64,000 bases of DNA from a bacterium (GTDB lineage Bacteria > Vulcanimicrobiota > Xenobia > Xenobiales > JADMJV01): NCBI GenBank assembly GCA_018266105.1, contig JAFEBA010000107.1, positions 1-64,000 of the forward strand, given 5' to 3'. This document shows, piece by piece, positions 42,719-51,691 of this stretch. Made by a program: the position numbers and the translations under genes. Numbering within the stretch: the stretch's first letter is position 1; the number at the start of each line of letters is the position of its first letter. The notes under the pieces were generated by a model. That model was not told the origin of the DNA. It did not search any database and worked only from the letters and a program-made list of their open reading frames with translations.

Positions 42719-43978
42719 ATGTCCAACACCCAGGTTCTTATGCCGCAGATGGGAGAAAGCATCGCCGAAGGCACGATTGTGACCTGGCTGAAAAAGCCCG
42801 GCGATCGGGTGGAAAAGGACGAGCCACTTTTCGAGATTTCGACCGACAAGGTAGACGCTGAGATCCCGGCTCCGGCCTCCGGCTTCTTGCTGGAAACTCT
42901 CTTTGGACCGGGTGAAACGGTCGAGGTCAACAAAGTCGTGGCTTACATCGGCGCCGAGCAAGGCACAGCCACCCCGAAGGCGGAGGCTCCTCAGCCGGCC
43001 CAGTCCGAGCAGGCCCCTGTCTCCGTGCAGCAGCAGCCCGCTTCGGTGAACGCCGCCACCAGCGTGGATGACCTGCGTCGTCAGCGCTCCTCGCCGCTGG
43101 TTCGTAAAATGGCTCAAGAACATGGAGTGGACATTACTCAGTTGCAGGGCACCGGAATCTCCGGGCGGGTTACCAAAACCGATCTGCAAGCCTATCTCGA
43201 GAAACCACAGAAGGCAGCTGCGGCCGCGGCGCCGGTCGCCTCCAAGCCTTCCCTCAACGGCGAGAAGTTCAAATACCAGGCCGGCGCTGGCGACCGTCTG
43301 GAGCCTTTCACCCCCATGCGGGCCAGCATTGCTGAACACATGGTCATCTCGCGCGAGACCTCGGTGCACGTCACCACCGTCTTCGAGGTAGATATGACCC
43401 GGGTGCACAAGTTGCGGGCTCGTCACAAACCCGACTACGCGGCCCGCGGCGTCAACCTGACCTATACCCCTTTCATTATGAAAGCGGTGGTGGAAGCGTT
43501 GCGCAGCCATCCGATCTTGAATTCCTCGATTGTCGACAATCAGGTGGCCTATAAATCTCAGATCAACCTGGGTATGGCGGTGGCTCTGGACTGGGGACTG
43601 CTGGTCCCCGTGATCAAACGCGCCGACGAGCTTTCCATGCTGGGAATGTCCCGCCAGATCGTGGATCTGGCCGAGCGTGCTCGCACCAAGAAACTCAAGC
43701 CGGACGAAGTCAGTGAAGGCACCTTCACCGTCACCAACCCGGGCATTTTTGGCAGCCTCTTTGGCACCCCCATCATCAATCAGCCCCAGGTGGCGATTTT
43801 GGGGGTGGGCACCATTACCAAACGACCGGTGGTGACCGAAGATGATGCGATTGCCATCCGTCATATGATGTACCTGGCGTTGTCCTTCGATCATCGCATC
43901 ATCGATGGCGCCACAGCCGACCGCTTCATGGCTCAGATGAAGAGCTTCCTCCAGGAATTCCCGGAGAGCCTGCTCTGA
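42719..43978 (+). CDS. 2-oxo acid dehydrogenase E2 (dihydrolipoyl acyltransferase)
   Basis: 419 residues from ATG 42719, with AAAGGAG upstream. Lipoyl domain residues 1-78, with the lipoylated lysine K44 in STDKVDAEI. A Gln/Pro/Ala linker, then the peripheral subunit-binding domain (SSPLVRKMAQEHGVDITQL, near 122-160). The catalytic domain ends with LSFDHRIIDGATADRF, carrying the His/Asp pair. It transfers acyl groups to CoA in a pyruvate, 2-oxoglutarate or branched-chain complex; sequence alone does not decide which. E1 and E3 genes are not adjacent. The lipoate genes follow directly. Confidence 0.92.
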   Translation: MSNTQVLMPQMGESIAEGTIVTWLKKPGDRVEKDEPLFEISTDKVDAEIPAPASGFLLETLFGPGETVEVNKVVAYIGAEQGTATPKAEAPQPAQSEQAPVSVQQQPASVNAATSVDDLRRQRSSPLVRKMAQEHGVDITQLQGTGISGRVTKTDLQAYLEKPQKAAAAAAPVASKPSLNGEKFKYQAGAGDRLEPFTPMRASIAEHMVISRETSVHVTTVFEVDMTRVHKLRARHKPDYAARGVNLTYTPFIMKAVVEALRSHPILNSSIVDNQVAYKSQINLGMAVALDWGLLVPVIKRADELSMLGMSRQIVDLAERARTKKLKPDEVSEGTFTVTNPGIFGSLFGTPIINQPQVAILGVGTITKRPVVTEDDAIAIRHMMYLALSFDHRIIDGATADRFMAQMKSFLQEFPESLL

Positions 43979-44607
43979 TCCAGTGTCAGGTCCTGCGCTA
44001 TGAGCAGCTGAGTTATTCGGTCGCCGAAGAGTTGCAGAGCCACCTGGTCGGCCGGCGCAAATCCGATGAGATCCTGGACCAGTTGATCCTATTGGAGCAC
44101 CCCCCGGTCTACACCCTGGGCCGAGGGGCCAGTCTCGAGAATCTGAAGGATAAGAGCATCCAGCCCGTTCGCACCGGTCGCGGCGGTGAGATTACCTACC
44201 ATGGCCCGGGTCAGCTGGTGGTCTATCCCATTCTTAAGCTAGAGGAAGAAAAGCGCGACCTGCATCGTTATTTGCGTGACCTGGAACAGGTCGTGATCGA
44301 CTTGTGTGCTGAGTACGGACAGGCCGCCAGCCGCAATCCTGGCAAGACCGGCGTCTGGATTGAAGGCAAGAAGCTCGCCTCCATCGGCGTGCGCGCCTCC
44401 AGTTGGGTGACCTCCCACGGTGTGGCTATCAACTACGGGCGGGATCTCAGCCCCTTTCAGGCCATCGTACCCTGCGGTTTGCAGGGAGTTGAAATGATCA
44501 GCCTAAGTCAACTGGCGGGGGATGTAGTCCGAGCTGAACTGGAAGATAGGTTTTGCCGCCACTTTTCTCGGATATTCCAAAGACAGATGATAGGACAGTC
44601 CCAATGA
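43975..44607 (+). CDS. lipB: Octanoyltransferase LipB
   Basis: Family motifs: LLEHPPVYTLGRG, RTGRGGEITYHGPGQLVVYP, KKLASIGVR (catalytic Lys) and VPCGLQGVEM (catalytic Cys). The standard start TTG at 44032 loses the first ~19 conserved residues. The frame extends upstream through QVLRYEQLSYSVAEELQSHL, which aligns with the LipB N-terminus, to a CTG at 43975 overlapping the E2 stop (CTGA). So a CTG start is likely. It moves octanoyl groups from ACP to lipoyl domains such as that of the upstream E2. Its stop overlaps lipA (ATGA). Confidence 0.9.
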   Translation: MIQCQVLRYEQLSYSVAEELQSHLVGRRKSDEILDQLILLEHPPVYTLGRGASLENLKDKSIQPVRTGRGGEITYHGPGQLVVYPILKLEEEKRDLHRYLRDLEQVVIDLCAEYGQAASRNPGKTGVWIEGKKLASIGVRASSWVTSHGVAINYGRDLSPFQAIVPCGLQGVEMISLSQLAGDVVRAELEDRFCRHFSRIFQRQMIGQSQ

Positions 44608-45590
44608 CCTCGTATATGCCCCTGCGCATCATCGGCGTGGAAGCCGAAAACCTGGCCAAGCCGCGCGATCCTCACTGGAAAGACGCCCCCAGTCGACCGG
44701 ACTGGTTGCGCATTCGTCTGCAGACCAGCGAGAGCTTTGGAAAGATTCGCGGTATGATGGGCCAGCTCAAATTGCACACGGTCTGCGAGGAGGCTCGCTG
44801 TCCCAACATTTACGAGTGTTGGAGTGAGGGTACCGCCACCTTTATGGTGATGGGCGATACCTGCACGCGGGCTTGCGGTTTCTGCAATGTCAAAACTGGT
44901 CGACCAGATGCCTTGGATGCAGACGAGCCCCAGCACGTGGCTGAAGCCATCCAGCAGATGAGGCTCGAACACGCCGTCATCACCTCGGTGGATCGGGACG
45001 ACCTGCCCGACGGCGGTGCCCAGCATATCGCTGATACCATCGAGGCAGTGCGCAAGCTCAACCCGCACACCAAGATCGAAGTCCTGATTCCCGACTTCCA
45101 GGGCAACTGGGATGCATTCCAACTGGTCCTGAACGCCCGCCCGGATGTGCTCAATCACAACACCGAAACCGTGCCCCGGCTTTATAAGCGGGTGCGCAAT
45201 CGGGCAGATTATCAACAAACTCTGGAGCTGCTGCGTCGGGCTCACGAGTGGCGTTTGAAGAATTTCCCCAAAATGCTCACCAAATCTGGTATAATGTTAG
45301 GCCTGGGCGAGAGTTCGGACGAAGTTGAACAGACGATTGTGGATATCCGCGCCCAACAAACCGATATTTTGACGGTGGGACAATACATGCGACCCACCAT
45401 GAAGCACCTTCCGGTGGAACGATATTGGTCGCCTGAAGAGTTTGCTACGTTGAGGCAGTTTGCTCTACAGCAGGGCTTCCGCTTTGTGGAGGCCGGACCA
45501 TTGGTCCGTTCGTCCTATCACGCGAATCGTCACCGAGTGGATGAGCGGGACTCGGATCCCGGATCCTGTGGTACGGTAACAGGCTGTTAA
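44604..45590 (+). CDS. lipA: Lipoyl synthase LipA
   Basis: 328 residues from ATG 44604. Auxiliary cluster cysteines C61, C66 and C72 (CEEARCPNIYEC) and radical-SAM C87, C91 and C94 (CTRACGFC) are present; RSSYHA near the C-terminus supplies the conserved Ser ligand. It inserts two sulfurs into protein-bound octanoyl groups. E2-lipB-lipA overlap in series, so substrate and its modification enzymes are made together. Confidence 0.96.
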   Translation: MTSYMPLRIIGVEAENLAKPRDPHWKDAPSRPDWLRIRLQTSESFGKIRGMMGQLKLHTVCEEARCPNIYECWSEGTATFMVMGDTCTRACGFCNVKTGRPDALDADEPQHVAEAIQQMRLEHAVITSVDRDDLPDGGAQHIADTIEAVRKLNPHTKIEVLIPDFQGNWDAFQLVLNARPDVLNHNTETVPRLYKRVRNRADYQQTLELLRRAHEWRLKNFPKMLTKSGIMLGLGESSDEVEQTIVDIRAQQTDILTVGQYMRPTMKHLPVERYWSPEEFATLRQFALQQGFRFVEAGPLVRSSYHANRHRVDERDSDPGSCGTVTGC

Positions 45591-45739
45591 CCTTTGACCG
45601 GGGTGGGCCGCTGTATGGTGGTCTTGGGGAAGTAGACAACTCCTCAAAAACAACAACACACCGCAATGAAAGTGCATATCTCCCGTTAGAGGAGGGGCAG
45701 GGGCACAGCCTATGTGCTGAGCCCAGAAAGAGAGGTCTC

Positions 45740-46237
45740 ATGTTCCGAGTAGGTAGTAAAGTTATTCATTCGCTACACGGTCTGGGGGTCGTCGAGTCCA
45801 TCGAGGAAAAAGAAATCCTCGGAAATATCACGCGTTTTGCCGTGCTCGCCTTCGAGCGTCTGCAGATCATGGCCAACGTGGATCAGAAGAACTGCATGGT
45901 GCGTCCCCTGATTGAGGCCAGCCAGGTTCAAGCCGTCCTGGAATTCCTGAAGGGCTGCTCTTGCGACCTGCCCAGCAACTACACCAAGCGTTACAATATG
46001 AACCTGGAGAAGATGAAGAGCGGCGACGTTTTTCAGACTTGCGAAGTGGTCAAGTCGCTCAGCGTGCTGGGCCGCTCCAAGAAGCTCGGACATAAAGACC
46101 AGTCCATGCTCGAGAAGGCCCGCAAAGTTCTGGCCCAGGAGCTTAGCTATGTGACCGATTGCGATGTTGAGAACATGGAGAGCGTGCTCGACCAGACCTG
46201 TGGTCTGAACGCCGAAGCTCAGCTCGTCTCCGCCTAA
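45740..46237 (+). CDS. CarD/CdnL-family RNA polymerase-binding regulator
   Basis: 165 residues. The N-terminal RNAP-interaction domain begins VGSKVIHSLHGLGVVESIEE, like CarD/CdnL (and TRCF-RID). The C-terminal helical domain has YNMNLEKMKSGDVFQTCEVV, LSVLGRSKKLGHKD and LEKARKVLAQELSYV, where family members contact promoter DNA. It stabilises open complexes, particularly at rRNA promoters. GAGAGG is just before the ATG. It is monocistronic between a 150-bp leader region and a strong terminator. Confidence 0.93.
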   Translation: MFRVGSKVIHSLHGLGVVESIEEKEILGNITRFAVLAFERLQIMANVDQKNCMVRPLIEASQVQAVLEFLKGCSCDLPSNYTKRYNMNLEKMKSGDVFQTCEVVKSLSVLGRSKKLGHKDQSMLEKARKVLAQELSYVTDCDVENMESVLDQTCGLNAEAQLVSA

Positions 46238-46255
46238 AAGCACTTTCGCTCAAAC

Positions 46256-46284
46256 AAAAAGACCGGATTATATCCGGTCTTTTT
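46256..46284. terminator. Bidirectional intrinsic terminator
   Basis: GACCGGAT (46261-46268) pairs with ATCCGGTC (46272-46279) across a 3-base loop, flanked by AAAAA and TTTTT. It lies between convergent genes and can end transcription from both. Confidence 0.9.
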
Positions 46285-46293
46285 GTCTTTTGG

Positions 46294-47322
46294 TCAGAAC
46301 TTATTGGGATTGCACCAGGGTGCCAGTTGCATGCGGTCTCCTTCGAGAACCCAGCATCCGCTGCCGATGTTCTGAACCTGCGGTTGCAGCCAAGCTTCCA
46401 GCGGTTCTCCCAGCTTCTCCAGAGGGGTTCCCGTGCGTAAGGCTTCCACCCAGCTCAGGTCCAGCCGTTGGCGTATCCTTGTGAAAGCGAGGATGCGTTG
46501 TTCGCCAGCCTGATCCTCCAGGCAAGGATCGAGTTGCTCGCGCCATACGGAGTGACTTCGGTATAGTGCCGGTTCAGAGAGCTGGAGGCGTTCTCCCGAC
46601 TCCAGTTGCTTGAGCAACTGGAGGGATTGGGTCTGGTAGATCCGCTTGTGATGAGCCAGTCCAAAAGGCAGCCGCAGATATTCCGCCGGGGATGGATGAA
46701 TCCAGCCTCTCTCGACACGTCGCATCTGCTCTTTCAGGTCCTGAATTTGCAGGTCGGCGGGCAACTCGCTCTCTCTGAGCAGGATGCTCAGCTGGCTTAG
46801 ATTTTGCTGACTCCAGCGGGTGCGGGCCAGCATCAATTCGATCACGCTCAGCGCCGGGGGGCGCGTCCTCCAGCGTAGCCCGATCATAACGGACGTGTTG
46901 GAACGAATCTTGTTAGAGAGTCGTAGAGCGTCGATGGCCACCGCCTGAGCCTTGATCGGTTCATGATTGGCTTCCAGCAGCTCGGCGTAAGCACACAGGG
47001 CAGAGAGTTCGCGGCGGGACGGCCAGAAGTGGTCGGTCCGCAGTTGTTGGTGCAAGGCCTCGTAGTGCCGCGCAAAGTCGGCCAGCACCTGGCGGTGCTT
47101 GCCTTCGCTCAATTGTTGGACGGGGTAGTGGTTGTAGCCCGCAGTGAGTTTGCTCAGTTCGCAAATGGGCTCCTCGGCGAGATTCGGGCTCGGTTCGTAG
47201 TCGGCCGGAGGCTGTCGGGTGATTCGATCCCATTCCGGGTTCGATGGGGCGGGCCAGGCCACCCAGCCGACCACGACCAGGAACAGCGCTGCCAGGGGTA
47301 ACCAGCGAAGAAATTTACTCAT
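46294..47322 (-). CDS. Membrane-anchored protein downstream of the anti-sigma gene
   Basis: 342 residues: a single N-terminal helix (FLRWLPLAALFLVVVGWVAW), a Pro/Asn-rich stem and a mostly helical extracytoplasmic domain (AELLEANHEPIKAQAVAIDAL, LSQLSILLRESELPADLQIQ). It ends NIGSGCWVLEGDRMQLAPW. Its ATG overlaps the stop of the polytopic anti-sigma gene by 8 bases. No family recognised. Its context suggests an extracellular partner or target of the ECF system. Confidence 0.7.
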   Translation of the reverse strand: MSKFLRWLPLAALFLVVVGWVAWPAPSNPEWDRITRQPPADYEPSPNLAEEPICELSKLTAGYNHYPVQQLSEGKHRQVLADFARHYEALHQQLRTDHFWPSRRELSALCAYAELLEANHEPIKAQAVAIDALRLSNKIRSNTSVMIGLRWRTRPPALSVIELMLARTRWSQQNLSQLSILLRESELPADLQIQDLKEQMRRVERGWIHPSPAEYLRLPFGLAHHKRIYQTQSLQLLKQLESGERLQLSEPALYRSHSVWREQLDPCLEDQAGEQRILAFTRIRQRLDLSWVEALRTGTPLEKLGEPLEAWLQPQVQNIGSGCWVLEGDRMQLAPWCNPNKF

Positions 47323-49450
47323 TCTGTCCTCCAGAGGGAATGTGCCATTTGAGCTGATCTTTCCAGCTGAGCAGAGCCTGGTGGCCCTGAGGTTGATAGC
47401 GAACTTCCGGCGCGCTCAGGCCGGCTTCAGCCAGGCTGGTAGGAAGGTGACCTGTTCGATGCCGGAAGCGGAGCACGGCCAGAGCTGTCTGGCAGAACCT
47501 GAATGCCTCCAGGTCCTCTCTGGTTTCTGAGCTGAGGTGAGAAAGGCTGAGCCGAGCCTTCAGGTAGCGTTGTCCCTTTTCACGGGTCAGCAGGTCGTAG
47601 TATGCCGTTGGCGGTGAGATAAGTGACCAATCGCCGGAGCCCGTTTTCGAGAGCGACCATTGATGTAGGTAGTCCAGGTCGATTTGATGGAGGGCCGCCT
47701 GCTGATAGTCCTCCTCACAGTGGAGTCCTTCCCAAAGTCGGGCGGTCTGAACGGCGCTCAAGTTTTTCCCGCTCAGGCTGATGCAGAGCTGCAGGCTGAA
47801 TTCCTTGCCGGGAAGCCACCATTCGCGAGGCCGGCCGTTACAATGGAGCCTTTGCTCCCAGCTGGCCAACCGGAGCAATTGAGTTAGTCCGGAGTCCAGT
47901 TTGCCAAGGTCCAGCTCTTGCTGGGCTCTGAGCCAGAGGGCCTGGCTGATGTTCCGGCTGCCCGGCTGGCCGGTCAGGTCGGCGAAGGGGGAGCGAAAGT
48001 CAGGGCACTGCAGGCAACGATCGATGTGTTCGAAGTTTCGCCTCAAGAGCCCGAGTGTCCGGGCCCTTTCTATATCGTCCTGCGGTTCCTGGACCGTCGC
48101 GTCCAACCCGTTGATGACCTCCCAGGTGATCCAGTCATAGCCATTTTCTCCTTGAGGCAGCGGGCGCAGTTCGGCTGACTGGCGCAAGGCCTGTGCCTGC
48201 TCAGGCTCGGCTGGCACATGCAGGTGCCAGGCCGTCGTCATCAGCAGGCTCAGAGCGGCGGCCGGCAGCCAGGTAATCAGGCGACGGAGACGGATTCGCC
48301 GATTTCGACTGCACGGTTGCTGCCGCCATGCATAAGCCAGAAAGACGCCCATCAGGGGCAGTCCGATTTGCAGCGCGAGGCGACTGGCAGAGGAGGTCAG
48401 GAGAATGGTGGGTACCGCCAGCATCAGTCCGAAAGCTCCGGCCAGAGCGCAGCGCAGCGGAAGTCCCTGGCAGAGTCCGTACAGACTGGCCAGTGGAGTT
48501 CGGACCAGGATCCACCACAGGAGTAACAGCAGGGGAATGATTGTACCGCTCACGTTCAGTTCGTTGAGGTGAATATCTCGACTGACCGTCAGCTCGGCAC
48601 CACCTTCTGCAAAAAGGAAGCCCAGAGCGACTGCGCTCCCGTCTAACAGAGTCAGGGCTGGAGGGTATTGGAAAGGCAGGGCCTCGTGTTCGAGACTTGT
48701 CTGGCGCAGACCGAATTTGACGACCATCGGTAGTGCGGCCGCCAGCACAAGCAGAGTGACCACCAGCCATTCGCTCGACGCCATGAAGCTCAACATCACC
48801 AGGAGTGCAAAAAGTAGCCAACTCAGGATGCGCAGCTTCCGCCAGGCGGCCGGATTGACTCTGGCCACAATGCCCAGCAGGCATGCGGCTGCGGCCGCCT
48901 CCCAAACTCCCAGTCCAGCCACCACACCTTCCAGCACGTGGCTGGAGTTCTCTCGGTAGCAAAGGGCGGAAGTTGACAGGCAGGCGGCCGCCAGCAGACC
49001 CCAGTGCATCGGAGCCAGGGCTTGCTCCCACCCGCTGCTCAGGCTCACAGGACGGACCTTTTTGGCCCGATTCAATCCCAGCATGAAAATGACCAGCGCC
49101 AGCAGCGGCCAGAACTTGAGCACCCCCGGCTCTTTCACTACAAGCGCCGCCCAGCCGGCAGCCGCCAGGCTGGGGATCAGCTTGGACAGGGCGAACTCTC
49201 TGGGTGTGGGTAGAAGCCGGGCCTGTTCCGGCTCGCTCAAGACCAACTCGGCCATCGCGTTGCTGGACAGGCGCAAATAATCGCTCTGATCATCGCGCAC
49301 CTGCTGGCTGAGGCTCTCAAGCTCTGACGTCATTTGCTTGCAAGCCGGGCACCCCAGCACGTGAGCCTGCATCCTGGAGATTTCGCTCGGGCTGGCCTCT
49401 CCGTCCAGCCAGGCGGAATACAGTTCCTGGCATTCTTGACAGTCGTTCAT
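47315..49450 (-). CDS. Polytopic zinc-finger anti-sigma factor
   Basis: 711 residues. The N-terminal ZAS-type finger CQECQELYSAWLDGE...H30-x3-C34-x2-C37 is a typical sigma-binding domain. Unlike the usual one-helix anti-sigma, it continues with about 10-12 hydrophobic segments (residues ~100-400) and a ~280-residue soluble C-terminus (GKLDSGLTQLLRLASWEQRL, TGHLPTSLAEAGLSAPEVRY). It overlaps the ECF sigma gene (ATGA). It probably holds the sigma factor at the membrane until a signal arrives. Confidence 0.85.
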   Translation of the reverse strand: MNDCQECQELYSAWLDGEASPSEISRMQAHVLGCPACKQMTSELESLSQQVRDDQSDYLRLSSNAMAELVLSEPEQARLLPTPREFALSKLIPSLAAAGWAALVVKEPGVLKFWPLLALVIFMLGLNRAKKVRPVSLSSGWEQALAPMHWGLLAAACLSTSALCYRENSSHVLEGVVAGLGVWEAAAAACLLGIVARVNPAAWRKLRILSWLLFALLVMLSFMASSEWLVVTLLVLAAALPMVVKFGLRQTSLEHEALPFQYPPALTLLDGSAVALGFLFAEGGAELTVSRDIHLNELNVSGTIIPLLLLLWWILVRTPLASLYGLCQGLPLRCALAGAFGLMLAVPTILLTSSASRLALQIGLPLMGVFLAYAWRQQPCSRNRRIRLRRLITWLPAAALSLLMTTAWHLHVPAEPEQAQALRQSAELRPLPQGENGYDWITWEVINGLDATVQEPQDDIERARTLGLLRRNFEHIDRCLQCPDFRSPFADLTGQPGSRNISQALWLRAQQELDLGKLDSGLTQLLRLASWEQRLHCNGRPREWWLPGKEFSLQLCISLSGKNLSAVQTARLWEGLHCEEDYQQAALHQIDLDYLHQWSLSKTGSGDWSLISPPTAYYDLLTREKGQRYLKARLSLSHLSSETREDLEAFRFCQTALAVLRFRHRTGHLPTSLAEAGLSAPEVRYQPQGHQALLSWKDQLKWHIPSGGQNE

Positions 49451-50031
49451 GACAGGCTCCTGCCTTTCTGAATCAGTTTGAGCAAGCGCTGGCGCGCGTT
49501 GAAAATGCGGGAACGAACCGTGCCGACAGGGACACCTAGGGTTTCCGCTATCTCCTCGTAGGAAAGCTCGAGCATCTCTCTCAGAACCAGCACCACCCTG
49601 TCGGCGCGGACCAGTTCTTGCAGCGCATCGCGCACCTCCAGTCGGGTGTGCATGGAGTCTGACCTGGGGTCCGCCGTTTCTTCTTCGTCCTCGCTGAGCA
49701 GGTCTTGGCTTCGCTTCAATTCGCTTCGGCAGCGGTTGACAATGATGCGGGTGAACCAGGCGTTGAAGGCTGCTGGTTCGCGCAGTTGTCCGATTTTCTG
49801 GTAGACGGTGACGTAGACGTCTTGCAGCACGTCTTCGCTACGGTAGTGATCGTGGACAATGGAGTAGGCCAGGCGTGAAGCCATTCCTCGGGTGGCCTCG
49901 ATCAAGGGCTCCAGCGCGGTCGAATCGCCTTTCCGTAGACGTTCCACCAGATCTTGCAGGGCACTATGGGGCCTGTTCACGACCTCCCCCTGTCCGCTCG
50001 CGCTGGAACAGCGTATAGCTGTGGCGCTCAT
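49447..50031 (-). CDS. ECF-type RNA polymerase sigma factor
   Basis: 194 residues from ATG 50031, with AGGAGG (50038-50043) 6 bases upstream. Region 2: RLAYSIVHDHYRSEDVLQDV and QKIGQLREPAAFNAWFTRII. Region 4: RADRVVLVLREMLELSYEEI and AETLGVPVGTVRSRIFNARQ. It directs polymerase to stress-type promoters and is coupled to its anti-sigma gene. Confidence 0.93.
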   Translation of the reverse strand: MSATAIRCSSASGQGEVVNRPHSALQDLVERLRKGDSTALEPLIEATRGMASRLAYSIVHDHYRSEDVLQDVYVTVYQKIGQLREPAAFNAWFTRIIVNRCRSELKRSQDLLSEDEEETADPRSDSMHTRLEVRDALQELVRADRVVLVLREMLELSYEEIAETLGVPVGTVRSRIFNARQRLLKLIQKGRSLS

Positions 50032-50102
50032 TCTCACCCTCCTGTCTGCTGTGGAAGAGAGGAGGGCTCAGGCTGAAAAGTTCAATCCGCTTGCAGAAAA
50101 AT

Positions 50103-50978
50103 TTAGACCTGTCTGGGAAGCCCCACACCTGGGGCAGGACGTTCGCGTAGGACCTCGCGGCGGAAGCGAAAGAGTTCAGCCGGGCGCCCAATCGATCGGG
50201 TCAACTGGCCGGTTCCTTCCACCAGTCCAGCCTGTTCCACCAGACGCCGAAAGTTTTGCTTGTGGACCGGGACGCCGGCCAGCGCTTCCACGGCTTTCTG
50301 CAGTTGGAGCAGAGTGAACTCTTCCGGCAGCATCTCAAAAATTACCGGACGGTATCGAAGCTTGCCGCGGATCCTGGCCAGAGCCGTGGCCAGCATGCGG
50401 CGATGATCCAGGGCCATTGGCTCGCCCAGGCCGGGAATGCCGCTTTCGGATTCCTGAGCCAGGCCGATCTCGTAGAGCAGCTCATAGCGCTCCAGCACGC
50501 GGTTTCCGTCCCAGTTGGCACCTTCCAGGCCGAAGGTGATCTGACTGCGCATGCGCCCACCGGGATGTCCGGCCGACTTCAGGGCGGCGGCCACCTGCTT
50601 GTTCAAGCCGTCGGGTGGCCCTTTGCGCCAGTCTTCCCAAGGCAAAAAGTCGTAGACATTGCGCCAGCCGGCATCGATTCTGGGAGGAATCGCCTCCTCG
50701 CGGACCAGGGCCAGGTAGGCGATGGATATCATGCGCACGTCCGGCACCCGGTCGCGGGCTCGGTCCCCGAACGAATAGAGCTGCTCGACATAGGCCAGTT
50801 GCAGGCCCGTCTGCTGCAAAACCCAGCGACGCAGAGCCAGTTCCAGAGTACGGTCGCCCTCAGCGTCCAGGTCGCCGAATGGCAAAGCCACCATCTGGTT
50901 AAAGGGAATAGTAAGAACTCGGGGTTCGTCTTGCGTCACGGCGATAATCAGGGCATTCAGCCCGACGCGGACTTCCAT
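50103..50978 (-). CDS. NrtR-like regulator (NUDIX + winged helix)
   Basis: 291 residues. The N-terminal NUDIX-like domain starts VRVGLNALIIAVTQDEPRVL and has LELALRRWVLQQTGL in place of a full Nudix box, so it is probably a ligand-binding, non-hydrolytic domain as in NrtR. The C-terminal winged helix is FTLLQLQKAVEALAGVPVHK, then QNFRRLVEQAGLVEGTG and GRPAELFRFR. NrtR proteins control NAD or related metabolism by binding ADP-ribose-type ligands. No NAD gene adjoins, so the regulon is unknown. Confidence 0.82.
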   Translation of the reverse strand: MEVRVGLNALIIAVTQDEPRVLTIPFNQMVALPFGDLDAEGDRTLELALRRWVLQQTGLQLAYVEQLYSFGDRARDRVPDVRMISIAYLALVREEAIPPRIDAGWRNVYDFLPWEDWRKGPPDGLNKQVAAALKSAGHPGGRMRSQITFGLEGANWDGNRVLERYELLYEIGLAQESESGIPGLGEPMALDHRRMLATALARIRGKLRYRPVIFEMLPEEFTLLQLQKAVEALAGVPVHKQNFRRLVEQAGLVEGTGQLTRSIGRPAELFRFRREVLRERPAPGVGLPRQV

Positions 50979-50980
50979 AC

Positions 50981-51649
50981 TCAGGGGGTCGAGGGCGTGG
51001 GTGTTGAGGTGGTGATCTTCAGTTTGCGCGCCTGTGAGTCGTTGACGATTTTTACCTGAACGTTGGATTCTCCGCTCGTGATCGGAAGAATGATGGGAAA
51101 AGTGGCGGGCGGGTTCACCTGGTCATAGGGAACCCTGCTCCCGTTGACTTCGACCTGGTAAGGAGTAGCCTTCTGGTCCGCGGTCAGGCCGCGTTTCAGC
51201 ATGGGTTCTCCAAAGCAGGCGTTGAGCGTGCCCCCGTAGCTGATCGGCTCGATTCGCATCAGGATCATTTTTTTGCCTTCGACCGGTACGCGAATGAATT
51301 CGGGTTCCTGTCCTCCTCGGATTTCCCCGCTGGTGTACACAGGCTGCTGGTCGGCCATGATTGTAAATCGGCATTTGCGGCTGGGGGAGACGTTCTTAGT
51401 ATAACCCACGTGGGCCTCGAGGACTTCCCAGCCGCCTTTGAGGTCGTAACCGATGCCACAGACCCCGGCGCCCAGGCCCTCCAGTCGACCGTTAAAAGTC
51501 TGGGTGCCCAGGGTCACGGGCGAAAAATCCCAAACCATGCCTTCCACAGCTTCTCGCTGCATTGCGACCAGGGGAAAGGCTTCGGGGCCACCCGCCGCGA
51601 CTCCAGCGGCTGCAATCGTCAGGAGGCAAGTGTAAAGAAGGCTACGCAT
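50981..51649 (-). CDS. Exported NPCBM-like protein
   Basis: 222 residues. Signal peptide MRSLLYTCLLTIAAAGVAAG. The domain matches NPCBM: GIGYDLKGGWEVLEAHVGYT, CRFTIMADQQPVYTSGEI and KMILMRIEPISYGGTL. It is followed by a short beta-rich tail ending in Thr/Pro repeats. NPCBM domains bind carbohydrate or act as accessory beta-sandwiches. It lies between the NrtR-like gene and the TPR gene, in the same direction. Confidence 0.75.
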   Translation of the reverse strand: MRSLLYTCLLTIAAAGVAAGGPEAFPLVAMQREAVEGMVWDFSPVTLGTQTFNGRLEGLGAGVCGIGYDLKGGWEVLEAHVGYTKNVSPSRKCRFTIMADQQPVYTSGEIRGGQEPEFIRVPVEGKKMILMRIEPISYGGTLNACFGEPMLKRGLTADQKATPYQVEVNGSRVPYDQVNPPATFPIILPITSGESNVQVKIVNDSQARKLKITTSTPTPSTP

Positions 51650-51691
51650 CCCGTTGCGGTTCGCTGCCAGGGTCGGCCATCCTCTTGAAAT

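Noticed and set aside
42584..43894. 436-residue minus-strand ORF
   Set aside because: Complete antisense shadow of the E2 gene, which has all three expected domains.
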